From: Brachypodium distachyon
Taxonomy: Eukaryota; Streptophyta; Magnoliopsida; Poales; Poaceae
NCBI RefSeq assembly: GCF_000005505.3
Contig: NC_016133.3
Span: forward strand, 1,860,001 to 1,924,000
Direction of reading: 5' to 3'
Length of the DNA stretch: 64,000 nucleotides
In this document: positions 1 to 10,847 of the stretch, one piece after another
How the letters are laid out: each line of letters opens with the position of its first letter
Numbering within the stretch: the stretch's first letter is position 1
Translations under genes and position numbers: made by a program
Notes under the pieces: generated by a model
Database searches by the model: none
What the model saw: the letters and a program-made list of their open reading frames with translations, nothing else
Told to the model about the DNA's origin: nothing

Positions 1-536
1 TAACCTGAAAGGTGGATCCAGAGCGGAAAGGAGGAGTGAAGTGGCGATAAGAGGGAGAAGAGTGGATGACCTCCCCAACCATGCCATAGTGGGTTGGGTG
101 GAGGAGGGGGAGATTGATCAGTTATTTAGGGTTAGGTTTAGTGGATGGGGTACCGGTTATTTATAGCCAGTGGACGTCTTATCACTAACGGTCAGACACT
201 GTCTAACAACTTGTCAGTGGAGGCGCATAGTCAATGATGGGTCCAAAGATGGCCACGTGGCCGCCTCCCCATTAACGACATATTCCTACATCACCGACAG
301 GTAAGCACCCGTCATTTGCAGACCGATCAATAGGGTCTCCACGCATTATTCTACACACTTCCTGTGCTTACCAAAGAGCATGCATGCCCCCGTGGCTGAG
401 CCGCAATCCCTTTTCCGGCATTAGCGGGCAGGAGGAAGCCAGGGCAAGACTGCATATGTTTGACCATTAGAGCTGAAATTAGAAGGTGTTAAAGAAGCCG
501 GCCCGCTGCCAACGCCAAAAACATGGGCGAGCTTAA
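1..536. other. Intergenic, no gene recognised
   Basis: No open frame here has a recognisable domain or a coding look. The stretch reads as ordinary intergenic DNA running up to the TAA target duplication (534-536) of the Harbinger element. Confidence 0.5.
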
Positions 537-1539
537 GAGCATCTCCAGCCGCGCCCCCTAAAGGCCCCCTAAATGGGTGTGGGGGGCGCCGGAGTCTAAA
601 ATCCGACCCAGCCGGCCTCCCCAATTTGTTTTTTCATCCGGCGCGGCCCAGAAATTTATCCGGCGCCGCCAGGCCGAACCCAACCCACGGGGGGGCGAGC
701 GGGGGCGCCGACTAGGGCGCAAAACCACGCGGGCCAGCACTGTCAGCGGCGCGCACAACCCCAAAAACGCACCCTGTTTGCCCCGAATCGCCGACGGAAC
801 CACTCCTCTCACCGGCGACTTCCACCCCCGAACCTGCCGCCACATAGATCTTACCTTGCCGCCGCAGTTCCAGTTCCGCCGTCCACCGCCGGCCAGTTCC
901 AGCACCGCCTCGGTGCCCACCCAGCGGCCACCTCCTCGCTTCTTGCCGTCAAGGTGTTCGGCGATTTGCCAAGGCCATGGATTCGGACGACGAAGAGATG
1001 CTCGCCGCGCTTTTTGACGAGGAAGTCGCCGCTGCTGATGATGCTGCCTCCGGCGGCGAACAGGAGCATCAACTCATCATCTCGTCGCTTCTTGCCCTCA
1101 TCGCCGAAGATGCAGAGCCGCCGGGAAGGGGAGGATCGAGGAAGGGCCGCCGTAAGAGCAAGGCGAGGCAAATGATGGAAGGCTACTGCATGCTGTACGC
1201 CGACTACTTCGCCGATGATCCATTGCACAACGCCGGTACTCATCAGCAGCTTCAAGATGATCCGGTCAATCATTTGTGGAGGCTCCGAGGAAATGTTTAG
1301 TTTTTTTATTTATTTGCTTGAATTTGATTAAATTTGTTTGAAATGTGATTCAAAACTTATCAAATAAATGTGCTTGTTTCAATTTGCAATATTTGTAAAA
1401 TTTGCTTTGGGGAGGCGTTTGGTGGCGCCGGCTGGGAAACGGCTTGACCTTAAAAACAAAAACCCGCCGGCGCCCCCCCCATACGGCCTAAAAAAGTGGC
1501 AGGCCGGACGCCAAATGAGGGGCGTGGCTGGAGATGCTC
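537..1539 (+). mobile_element. Internally deleted PIF/Harbinger DNA transposon
   Basis: The ends are inverted repeats: GAGCATCTCCAGCC at 537 and its reverse complement ending at 1539. Both sides are flanked by TAA (534-536 and 1540-1542), the 3-bp target duplication of PIF/Harbinger elements. The 1003-bp body carries one short transposase-like frame at 977-1300 and no room for a catalytic domain, so it is a non-autonomous deletion derivative. The GC-rich ends and the sequence next to them resemble elements common in wheat-group genomes; that family link is from memory. Confidence 0.82.
977..1300 (+). pseudogene. Truncated Harbinger transposase N-terminus
   Basis: This 107-codon frame starts at an ATG with an acidic opening (MDSDDEEMLAALFDEEVAAA), followed by a basic arginine/lysine-rich stretch near residues 50-65 and the segment MLYADYFADDPLH. 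That order (acidic start, basic stretch, YFADDP block) is typical of the N-terminus of grass Harbinger nucleases. After the YFADDP block the frame runs into unrelated sequence and stops, so the DDE nuclease domain is missing. It cannot encode an active transposase and lies inside the 537-1539 element. Confidence 0.7.
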
Positions 1540-1542
1540 TAA

Positions 1543-3359
1543 GGCTTTCTTTCTCTTTGGCTCTACAAAGATATTTGAGTTTTTATTTTGTAAAGCTGCT
1601 TTGTGCTTCCATCATTATTAGGAAGGCGAAAAAGAAAGGATGACATTTTGTCCAAAAAGCAATCGACATGTTTAAACCCATATATTAGATCAAAATCCAA
1701 TGCCTTTTGTTCTCTTAAACTTTCTCCCGCTTGACATCACCAATGCCATACCATTGGTTCTTTGCTGCCTCCGACTTCCGCCGTTGGACGACGGAGCATT
1801 CATCCAAGCCTGTCCTCCCTTCCGTTGAAGAGCCTAATTAACGATAGGTGATTAAGCTCCCTCTAATTAACCACACGTACTTTCGTAAAACGTGCTGTAT
1901 GCTATATATATGCTAGTTGCCATATATAAAAAATATCATCTCGTCTCCCTGCCTCCTCCCGTCTCGTGGTTGAGCTGTCACTGATCACTCCTCAACCAAT
2001 CGATTGATTAGGTGCCTGAAACTTTCTTCATTAATTATTTCTATACGGGACGCCCGCCGATTATGATCTATGATCTATGATCTGTATACTATAGTATATC
2101 GCGAAGTCCAACAAATTAGCATTTGCAATTGCAAAGAGCAAAACGATCGACTGTCGGTGTGTATGTATATATTAACTTGGGCCGTGTGATATTAGCGCAA
2201 AATGGGCCTTCTGGTCCATGAAAAGTGGGCTTGGAGGGCCCTGATCGTACGGAGCATACACACACTTGCAATTTGTAATGGTCTACACTGGCAACCTAGC
2301 ACAGCATTTGCTCCTATATACAGAGATTAATTCCATATTGCAGCCGACGCATTCACTGTCATCAAGGGGCATCAACGAAGGGAAGCCGATGCAGGCATGC
2401 ATCTATAGTACGGTTCTGCGAGAGACTGAAGCGAGGAGTAAGCACTAGTTGGCAATCTCCCATGCTAACTCGGCCGATGGCCATGCGCTCCGACAATTAA
2501 TGGCAAATAATTTGACGAGTGAATTCCATTTTTTGACATATTTTATCCCACTTAACAGAATTTTTACAAATTTACCCCATTTAAGCAAACTTGTGACAGA
2601 AATTACCACTTGTGTTTTCCCAATTTTTTCCAAACTATGATAGGTTGGAACCGATGCCATGTTTATATAGGTTCCTGATTACAAATTTTAGTTAGCTGTG
2701 AATTAGGTGAGGATTTTTCATGCAAATGTGAATTCCATGTGATTTTGCTACTAGTGAATTACTCCTCGTGTGATCTTTTCATGCAAATACTTGTCCCGTT
2801 ACGAGATAATAAGTTCACTAGTAGCAAATACTCACTCTGGTGATTTGAAGTAGGAGTACAGGAAGTTAATTTTAGACGTGGACAACAGTCTCCAAAGTTG
2901 AAAATTACAGAGCGGTGAATTTTCATGAAAAAATAATAATCCAATATTACAATTTTATGTGACCAATCACGCAAGAACTTTTCATGTTGGTTGTGATCGC
3001 CGCCTCTGAGGATCGCCAATTCCTCTTCTTCACATGGCAAATTAAGCTTCGGATCCCCTATCCGCGGTTTACTCACGGGCCTTTTTCCTCAAATTTTGAC
3101 CCGACCTCCAGGGGGCTTCCACTGTGCCACGGCTGGCTCCAAGAGAAACGTACGTTGCGTCAGTTACAGGTAGAAGCAAAACTCCAAGAGACTCCAGCTC
3201 CAGCCATCCATATTCCTCACTCTCGCTCTGCCAGTCCCCACTGGAGCCTAGCTAGCTCCAGTAGCATATATTCCCACGCGACGCGACCCAGGTCACACGG
3301 AGACCTAAGCTCCATTTCCGCCTTCCTTCTCCTCAATTCATTTTCTCTTCCACTTCCAC
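1543..3359. other. AT-rich intergenic DNA with a dispersed repeat
   Basis: No gene recognised. A short TATGATC repeat lies near 2060-2085. The part at about 2750-2965 is related to 5085-5345 beyond the SMR relic. The last 150 bases before 3360 look like the old promoter and leader of that relic, with an AT-rich box near 3265 and a pyrimidine-rich leader. Confidence 0.45.
2750..2965. repeat. Degenerate dispersed repeat, copy 1
   Basis: Shares a series of blocks with 5085-5345: ACTAG followed by CAAATACTC, GACATGGACAACA-like sequence, AAATTACAGA and GTGAAATTTCATGA-like sequence, in the same order and orientation with indels. The two copies flank the SMR relic. No terminal repeats or target duplication were identified, so the element class is unknown. 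Confidence 0.45.
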
Positions 3360-3612
3360 ATGGACACCAAGAAGCCGGCCGAGCTCGCGCCCCTCAAGGT
3401 CGGCCCCGGCCCAGCTGCTGAAGAGGAAGAGGCGGCGCCGGCGACTCCGAGGACGCCGATCGACGGGGGAAGGCTGCCGGATCCCAGCGGTGCCGGCAGT
3501 ATGCCCGCCGGCGCCCAAGAGGCCAAGGACGAGGGCGTTGGCGGTGGCCATCTTCATCGACACCGGCGACGACGGCGAGCCGACGGTCTACTTCCGCATG
3601 CCGCGTGCCAAC
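3360..3612 (+). pseudogene. SMR (SIAMESE-related) CDK-inhibitor relic, frameshifted
   Basis: From the ATG at 3360 the frame encodes a short basic/acidic N-terminus, then ATPRTPIDGGRLPDPS, which matches the TPT-x-RIP region of SMR proteins. The frame then fails: the next family motif, VCPPAPKRPR, and the following YFRMPRAN-stop are in the +1 frame from about 3490. A single-base indel near 3488-3492 explains this. The C-terminal DLEAVF motif of the intact paralogue at 14873 is also absent, because the frame goes from the YFR-x-P block straight to a terminal AN-stop. It is therefore a frameshifted, C-terminally deleted relative. A sequencing error could explain the frameshift but not the missing motif. 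Confidence 0.62.
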
Positions 3613-3756
3613 TGAGGATTCGACGGCCGTCTTCGATCAGCCGTGTCTCGCCGATGCCTGATGTCAACTGATTGGTTCATTCGATCCTAGCTAGTTTATT
3701 CGTGTGATTGTTTCTGTATGTGTTTATGTGTGTTTGTGTTTGTAGTAGGGCCAGAG

Positions 3757-4115
3757 TGTTAGAATTAATCTTGAGTTTGAGTTCTACTTGGATTAGGTGA
3801 GTTTGTGAGTTTTAATCAGGTTAGTTTCTTTGTTAAGCTAGCCTGCGTGTTGGAGTCCTTGTGTTATTAGGATTGGAGTTACCCACGTGTGAGTACTAGT
3901 CCGTGTATGTTTAGGTGTTGGCCGTGTATATATATGCGGGCATAGCCGTAGGTTGTAACAAGGTCGTGGGATTTGAGAAAGAAATAAAGAGAAAATAGAA
4001 GGTACGATACGCGTCCTTGACTAAATAATTGTGTGATCGTTTCTGCGTGTGCGTCTTCATGTCTTGATCTTTGGGCAAACCCAATAGAGAGGAGTGGAAG
4101 GGATCATCAAATCCA
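3757..4115 (+). mobile_element. Probable solo LTR of a Copia-like retrotransposon
   Basis: Sequence starting TGTTAGAATT is followed by a TATA-like stretch (TGTATATATATGCGG near 3925) and then AATAAAG-type signals near 3985. That is the usual order inside a plant LTR (U3 TATA, then polyadenylation signal). The 3' boundary and target duplication were not found, and no primer-binding site follows, so a solo or truncated LTR is the best guess. It lies just downstream of the SMR relic. Confidence 0.4.
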
Positions 4116-5450
4116 GTTCTCGCAGATGTAGAAAAATTCTCTTGAATTGTTGTCGGTCGAGATCCTTGGAGTGATCCTGTTTTTCCTTAATTTGTGAGTG
4201 TTGATTACTCCTGATCAAGATGGATGAATGTATTTGCGCTTTGTGTTCTATGTGTTAGTGATTTCTTGCATGACGAGTAGCTAGTTAATCTGCTATTGTT
4301 CGTTTTCTTCTTCTTTGTTCCGTTTTGGAAGGAAGTGAGTTACTGCTGTTTTCAGTTTCTTTGGCAGCGTGTACCTTATATCTTTGACCGAGGTTCATGG
4401 AACCAGCTAGCTAGCCATATATTTACCACGAATTGACATATATTTAGGTCATCCCCCTCTTGTCGCTTCCGTGGCGGCACCAGGGCGCAAAACCCTAGAC
4501 ACCGCCACAAAGAATTTCCTCTCCTCTGTTGCCGCCACCCCGACCTGCTCATCAGTAGTCACCGGCTGGAATGCGAGTTTTGGTGGCAAATACTAGTAAG
4601 ATGGTTTCGTTTTCATATGTATTGTCGACTGATATAGACTGATATATTGTCCGACACATGCATGACCGATATTTTGAATGATATATGGACCAATATGTAG
4701 ATGGCATGCATTCTTTCTTTCTGAAAGTGGTGAAATTGAAATTAGACATCTTTTACTTTATCAAATTATCAAAGTATGAATAATTTTGCATAATACAGGC
4801 TTGTAATGTTATTTCTTCTAGTAAGTAAGGATTTAGTGAGTGCTTATTTATGAACAACTAGTAAAAAACTTGGAACCATATAGTCATTATGCTCACGTAT
4901 TGTTATCATACTATCTAGTTGTCGGAAAAACATGATATGAATCAGAATAATTAATAATTAAACAAAAAATAGTAAACTTTTCCCATATGTCTACATATCA
5001 TCCGATTTATCATCCATATCCCACATCCAATATGGCAGCGTCAAACCGATATGAGCTCGATATCCACTGTTTTAAACCATGACTCCATCTAGAAATATAG
5101 TAAGATGTTTACTAGCAAATACTCCTTTCACTAATAGAAGTATATGAAGTTTCAGACATGGACAACACGCTGTCAAAGATGCAGCTTGACTGTTATTATT
5201 TATGTTTTTATGATAATAGAAATTCAAAATTACAGAATAGTGAAATTTCATGAGAAAACCAATTAATTTTCGCATTATTACTATAAGATGTTTAAAATCC
5301 AGTCTGAAAATAGTAAGATTTTTCTTTTGCATTATTACTGCCAAATATTAACTAGGTTCCAAAACAGTGAGATATCTGGCTACTAGAGTACGCTTGAACC
5401 AATATTTTCCCCTCTCTAGGTTTCACATAAGATGTGGTCCTGTAGGGCAT
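4116..5450. other. AT-rich intergenic DNA
   Basis: No coding frame with recognisable content. It includes the second copy of the dispersed repeat (5085-5345). The rest looks like decayed intergenic sequence. Confidence 0.4.
5085..5345. repeat. Degenerate dispersed repeat, copy 2
   Basis: Counterpart of 2750-2965, in the same orientation, with an extra AT-rich insertion of about 40 bases in the middle. The two copies bracket the SMR relic and the probable solo LTR. Confidence 0.45.
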
Positions 5451-5619
5451 CAGGAGCAAGCGGTTTGGATAATTAAATATGGGTCAGAGGCTCACAGCTG
5501 ATGGCGATCGATTCTACTCCATGAAACCGCCTTCTCTTGGAGGCAACATCCATCATCAGCGGGATCGACCATGCCCCTGTTCAGGAATGTGTGGGAGTCG
5601 ATCACCACAGATTGCCTTG

Positions 5620-5945
5620 ATCTCCTCCCCCAAGTAGTTAATTGCATCGTCGATGTCAAGTTGTTGCATCGTTGGTCGCGCGGGATAAGGAGCAAGAGTG
5701 GAGTGAGATCAGATCTCCCCCAAGTTGATGCATGGCGGTGGAGGAGCGCGCAGGAGCAGGAGGAATGAGACCTGGTCTCCGGCCCCAAACCTTTTGCATT
5801 GTTGGTGGCCAGGGTATAAGAGTGAGACCATATCTTCCCCAAGTTGTTGCATTGTTGGCGATGGAACCAGGGGCAGGAGTGAGATCAGATCTCCTCAAAG
5901 TTGTAGCATCGTCCGACGTTGGAGCAGGAGTGAGATCCGATCTCC
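5620..5945 (+). repeat. Tandem repeat, about 55-65 bp unit, about 5 copies
   Basis: Each unit has the order CCCCAAGTTGTTGCAT, GTTGG, GGAGCAGGAGTGAGA, TCAGATCTCC. Copies start near 5660, 5718, 5784, 5838 and 5897, and are diverged by substitutions and small indels. The frames that run through it on both strands are repeat artefacts, because their translations repeat the same short pattern. Confidence 0.65.
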
Positions 5946-6239
5946 TTGGCCCCCTTTCGGCCCCCTCGCGGGTGAGGCGGTTGCCCCCAATCGCCGGTCA
6001 GTCATCACAAGAGTGGAGCATCACGAGAAAAAAAAAAGGGAGGGCAGCAAAGATAAGTCTCATTCGTTATGTACGCATACGTGGCTAGTCAAAGGGAGTC
6101 AACTGGACACGTGCGCAAGTCAGACCTGCTCTGACGTGCTTACCGATCTGTGACACACTTAATGTACTGTCAGGACCCAGACATGCACTTACATACTATT
6201 AGGACCTAGTTTCCCTAGAATACTTTTAGGACCTCGTGT

Positions 6240-6640
6240 GGCATATGAAAGTGTGTGTGGCATATAAGACATATACTAAGTTCAAAGTGTGGGAAGCACA
6301 TAGTTAATTCAAAGATAGAAATTAAAATTACTTGATACTTTGTGGACATACATATATATCATATCAATTAACAACCATGCTACCATCCATAATTCTGGTC
6401 TTACATGGAATATGTAGAATAGCAAACAATTTAAACATATATAGCGATTAACAATGGCCAGACTACCAAATAATTGGTACTTAATTTCTTCATTGCACAG
6501 TCATCCACAATACAAATATTACTTGATGGCATACCATATAAACTACCAAATTTAAAATCAATGCTACTGATACCTTACATGCCTCAAAATCAAACTATAC
6601 AAGACATCTAAAAACCACTATCATACCATCAATTTGTTGC
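6240..6640. mobile_element. Single-arm copy of the foldback element
   Basis: This stretch matches one arm of the palindrome at 11676-12211. Shared blocks include ATATCAATTAACAA, TTTAAACATA, CAATGGCCAGACTACCAAATA and AATGCTACTGATACCTTACATGCC. The flank at 6275-6310 also carries the GGGAAGCACATAGTT repeat seen next to the palindrome. Only one arm is present. Confidence 0.6.
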
Positions 6641-6707
6641 CAAATCTGAAAAAATAGGCATATGAGGAAACTTTACCTATTCCTGGAGGTGGTCGAGGGG
6701 GAGGTTG

Positions 6708-6901
6708 TGCCTTTTTTTTTTACCCGAAACTGTAAGGAAGGCCCCCACAACACATTTTATAAATACAAAGAACTGTACAGAGATATTTACAAATTTACAG
6801 GTCTAAGACTTACCCAAGAACTACTCAACTGTACAAACACTCAAGAACTACTCAACTGTACAGAGATATTTACAAATTTACAGGTCTAAGACTTACCCAT
6901 G
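6708..6901 (-). repeat. LINE-like 3' end with an 83-bp tandem duplication
   Basis: A T-run at about 6711-6721 is followed by ACCCGAAACTGTAAGGAAGG and CCCCCAC. Read on the minus strand this is a GC-rich tail ending in poly(A), resembling the 3' end of a grass LINE. Next to it, the block AACTGTACAGAGATATTTAC through GACTTACCCA occurs at 6771 and again at 6854, a near-perfect tandem duplication with an 83-bp period. The duplication is direct observation; the LINE assignment is by resemblance. Confidence 0.45.
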
Positions 6902-7239
6902 ACCTTGATTCAAGACCCCCAGAAACACAAAGAGCACACGTGAAATCTTCAGTAACCCTCCAGTGTCTTCTCTGCAACATATCTCTGGTTTTGGGTACTA
7001 GTGTACTATGACGATGAAGAAGATGCTTCGATGCACATATACTTATAGTGTAACAGGCATCCATGCATACTATATTCGTAGATATAAACATTAATTTTTA
7101 TAAATATGAAATAATTATCGTATCATTGTCAATAAAGGGCGACCATATCCTGTATAAATTCAATATCATATACAATTGGTACGCATTTATGGATTTACAA
7201 TCTTCTATGTACTTATACTAAACCACAGCATAACATTTT

Positions 7240-7460
7240 CGAGAGACAAGTTGGTCGGGAAAACTGCTTTTGCCAACAGATAGTTGGTCAGGAAAGTGTT
7301 TTGCCGACCGACACAATCTATCACCGAAAGTCCTGTCGGCAAAGACCTTTCCCGACCAACATTTCTTTACCGACTGACTGTTTGTCGCTATTGTAAATAA
7401 GAGAGACCAAATTTTCTACCGATCAAGGGGGATAGAAGTCCATCGGATATCGACCTTTCA
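7240..7460. repeat. Diverged repeated GTCGGGAAA motifs, probable DNA-transposon end
   Basis: The motif TTGGTCGGGAAA recurs in direct and inverted orientation (near 7251, 7286, 7340 and 7352), interspersed with TTGCCGACC. Clustered short repeats in both orientations are typical of the subterminal regions of CACTA or Mutator elements. No terminal inverted repeat or target duplication was located, so the class is unresolved. Confidence 0.35.
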
Positions 7461-8190
7461 TTTTTCCTTGGAGATTCGGTTTTGTTTAGTCATTATCTTG
7501 CTTGGTTAATTATCACAACTACTATATATGTTGTTCGCGCCCCTATAGGGACCAAACCTCTCTATAAAATTTTGCTAGTTGCAGAATGACCTTGATTCTT
7601 GAAGTAGCATCTTCTTGGGGGAGGTTGTGCCTTGGGTAGGTGGTCGGTGATGAAGAGGGACAACAGCAGACCAAAGGAGAGGCGACATAGGGAGATCTGG
7701 TCAGCGGGGTTGATGATGGTTTGCTTCGGTGGCCGTAAGGATCGGGAAGACAGGCGACAATGACAGTAGAGGTCGAGATAGTAGGCAGCGGCTTGAAGGC
7801 TCATGGCAGCGACACGGGGAGGGGTCCACCAAGGTCAGCCAGCGGCAGAGAAGAGATTTGTAGGGTTAAGGCACTACCACAGGACGGTGGATCAGTGGTG
7901 GGCAGAAAGAGCCATCGGTGGCGGGCTCCCCACCGACCACTAACTACGTGGTTGGGCACCTACATATCCTTGGGAATGAACACTTCTTTGGCGGTGGCAA
8001 GCCCATGAAAACAACCACAACCATGATTTTTCTGCACCGGCCTGAAACCGTGTACTGGGGCTGAAGATATATACTGGAGAACCTACTGAAAATCTTAAAA
8101 AACACGGGTATAGCACACAAAAATGCCCAACACGGTTGATTTTTCTACACCAACCTCAAATGGCTCGAAACCGCATGTACATAGTTCACA
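7461..8190. other. Intergenic, no gene recognised
   Basis: Short frames on both strands here show no known domain. The stretch leads into the F-box exon fragment. Confidence 0.35.
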
Positions 8191-8225
8191 GATATTGTAC
8201 ACTCTTGCATGATATCACATGGGGA

Positions 8226-8510
8226 CAACAATTTGATCAATTACGATCACGATGGCATGAGGTTGACGATGTCGTGAAGCAGCGTCACACGGACCTTTCG
8301 GCAATCCTCGCGGTCACCTCCATGAGGAGGTCAGAAGTAGCCCGACAATGTCCATGTCGGAGAGGCTTCCATCTCGGCTCACCCCTTAGTTTAAGGTAGA
8401 CGATAGCCAAACCAGGCGTACGTGTAAAGTGGACCCCAGTTATAGCAATTTGTAAAGTCGATTTGTAGAAAGCAAGTTGTTTGTGGTAAGAAAGAAAACA
8501 GTGGGTGTGC
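8226..8510 (-). pseudogene. F-box gene fragment: promoter, exon 1 and start of intron 1
   Basis: This segment aligns along its length with 24612-24893, the promoter, first exon and intron-1 start of the F-box gene at 23845-24741. A minus-strand ATG at 8355 begins MDI, as in the intact gene, but a single-base loss shifts the frame before LLMEVTARIAERS, which is the intact F-box helix sequence with one change. The matching upstream part (TTGTTTGTGGT, ATAGCAA-TTGTAAAG) shows that promoter DNA was copied too. Exons 2 and 3 are not present nearby. Confidence 0.75.
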
Positions 8511-8511
8511 A

Positions 8512-8885
8512 TGTACGTGCGTGCGTGTGTGGCATATGGGAAGTGTGTGTGTGTGCGCGCGCGCGCGTGTGTGCGTGCGTGTGTGTGTGTGCATGTGCGC
8601 GGCATATAAGAAGCACATAGTTCAATGTGTGGGAAGCACATAGTTCAAAGAAGTAAGTAGAACTATATACACACACACTTTGAACTATGTGTGCTTGGCA
8701 CGCACCACACACACACTTTCAACTATGTGCTTCCCATTTGCCCACCCCCCACCCCCCCCCCCCACCCCCCCCACACACACAGAGTCAAACACTTTTGAGT
8801 TATGTGCTTCCCACATTTCGAACTATGTGCTTCTTATATGCCACGCGCGCACACACACACACTTCCCATAATCAAAACACACACA
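8512..8885. repeat. Microsatellite/minisatellite cluster (TG/CG, CA, C-runs, 20-bp motif)
   Basis: 8515-8605 is alternating purine-pyrimidine DNA rich in TG and CG. 8745-8782 is C-rich with CA. Between and after them the motif GAACTATGTGCTTCCCA occurs repeatedly in both orientations, with GGCATATAAGAAGCACAT variants. Related motif clusters lie at 6240-6310 and 12230-12560. Frames here translate to His/Thr-rich repeats and are not genes. Confidence 0.75.
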
Positions 8886-9830
8886 TATTAGCTTATCAAG
8901 TTCAATAGTTCTTGCCACCACCCATGAAGCAACACCATGGTAGTCGCTCTTCCTCTTCTTAATAGAGTTGGAGGCGGAGTCTCACGGTGATAGAAAGAGG
9001 AAGTGCATACCACCCTCTAATTGCATAACGGTGAAGTAAGCACATGTGAAGAAGTCATAGCAATATATGACTCTGAGAAACCACATCCTTTCAAATCAAG
9101 CTCAGCGGAGTTGCCCATGAAACACATTGCGGTAGTCCTTAGTAAGATGTCCAGAATGCCTGTCATATATAGAAGTATGAACCTCGGATAGGGGCAGTGT
9201 TGAGATGGCATTACCCCATAAGCCGGTCTCCGATGAGTAAACACAGCGAGTGCTCGTGCTCGTGAATGTTGCATCCCAACGGTTAGTTGTATCACTGCCA
9301 AGGCCACCAGGAATTGGCGGCTGTCTTCGGCAGCGCGAAGCACCGCCCCACTGATTGAGGTCTTCCACTCATCACAGAACCCGGGGGGAATCTAGGCGGT
9401 GCCGGTCGCCGGTGACGGGGTCCCACACCAGGACCTCGAGCCTCCCCGTGTAGAAGAGTAATACGAGACCCTGGCAGAATCCAAGGCACCGGAGGGTGGC
9501 CCCATGGTCGAACTGGAATTAAGGAGAATCGCTCGGCGCGGATGCGATCAATAGTAGACGCGAAGGATATAGCTCGCAGGCCTTGCTTGGGGAGCTCGAC
9601 TAAGCAACCTAGGATGGGAGGAGGATAGAGGCAGTGGTGGAAGCGGAAGCGGTGGGAGAAGCCGGGGTCGGAGACGAGGCGATACCAGCAATTCCAAACT
9701 AGGCAGGCACGCGGCAGGGAGGACGGCTGTGGGGGGGAGGCGGTGGAGGATCTCCCTGAGTAGGTCGTTGTCGTCCAGTGGCCCCGCCGCCGCCGCCGAT
9801 GAGTGTTAGTGACGGCAAGGGTTGCTCACC
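8886..9830 (-). pseudogene. F-box gene pseudogene, copy A
   Basis: Read on the minus strand this matches copy B at 12560-13546 over nearly its full length. Fragments include an F-box-associated segment with LEVLVWDPV-like coding near 9430 and the tail LELDLKGCGF/SYIAMTSSHV near 9060-9110. The frame is broken by several indels. A deletion of about 54 bases relative to copy B, near 9105, removes the SLYWLV region. It cannot encode a full protein and is one half of a tandem block duplication. Confidence 0.7.
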
Positions 9831-10580
9831 CCTCACTGCGGTGGCCGGTGGAGTCGAGGCTGATGTGGATTGCTCATTTATTGCTTTTGGGATGTTGGAA
9901 GAGGAGGAATTTACTTCCAAAGCTCAGGAAGACTTTAAGTCTTTTTTGTGGGCTAATGAGATTAGCCCAGTTGTGTTGAATGGTGTTAAGAGTGTAGCAG
10001 TTTTCCTTGTGGTTTGTGGGGATTATGCGCCTTGCCCCCGTTTCCAAGGCGTTTGTTTCTTATAAATATTAACTCTTTTTTTTAATGAACGGCAATGCTC
10101 CTGCCTTTTCCAGAAAAATAATAACTACATCTTTTTCGTGCCAAAAAAGAAAACAAATGAAAAGGAGTAACCACATCCTTTGGCACCGGTTGCACTCCTA
10201 GTTTTGCGTACCCCATATCAAACTAAATTATATGCTCATGGAGAATAGCTAAGCTTCCAGTAAAGGGAAAATATGGGTTCAAGAGCTCTTGTCTCCCGGT
10301 TCACTGTTTCGGGCCATTTGAGGCCGGTGCACAAAGATCACCGTTTGAACGTTTTCGTGTAACATCAAAGATCGTAAGAAGAAAAATATAGAAAAAGCAG
10401 AGAGACTTTATCAAGTTGCCGCATGTACATGCATGTGATCCTTCGGTCTTGGGTTTCTTTGAGTTTTGGGCCGATTTTCATGATCTAAAAAAACAAAATG
10501 GAAGAAGACTGAAAAGGTCCAACAAGCGAGCGCAAACTGAAAAAACCTAACAGGCTATCGCAGACCAGACATCAAGATGC
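9831..10580. repeat. Shared distal part of duplicated block A, with LINE-like tail
   Basis: Homologous to 13550-14340. It contains GGTGTTAAGAGTGTAGCAGT and a later AATG-x-ACGGCAATGCTCCTGCC tail near 10085. The GGCA-x-TG-TCCTGCC plus A-rich end resembles a grass LINE 3' terminus on the plus strand. It also includes a run related to TGCATGTGATCCTTCGGTCT. No gene is supported; the 95-codon frame at 9778 shows no known domain. Confidence 0.5.
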
Positions 10581-10847
10581 ATGCAGACAGACTGGAATCA
10601 TATGGCTAGAACCCATATCAAAGACCAAACCCTAGCAGCCAACAACTCCTCTCCTTCCCCTCAGTTGTCGCTGCCGCCAGTATCCTGCATCCATATTTGC
10701 CTCTCCCCTAGGCCACCTGCCACCCTGCTCTCGCATTCACTTGCCTCTCCCGACCCTAACACACGAAGCTCCCCGATTGTACTTGCCGCCGCTGGATCCG
10801 GTTCCCGTCCGACGAGGTGCCTGGTGCCGCCGGGCATCTTCCTCCTG

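Noticed and set aside
9778..10065. 95-codon plus-strand frame beside F-box copy A
   Set aside because: The counterpart in block B is broken by indels, and there is no known domain. More likely promoter and LINE-tail sequence.
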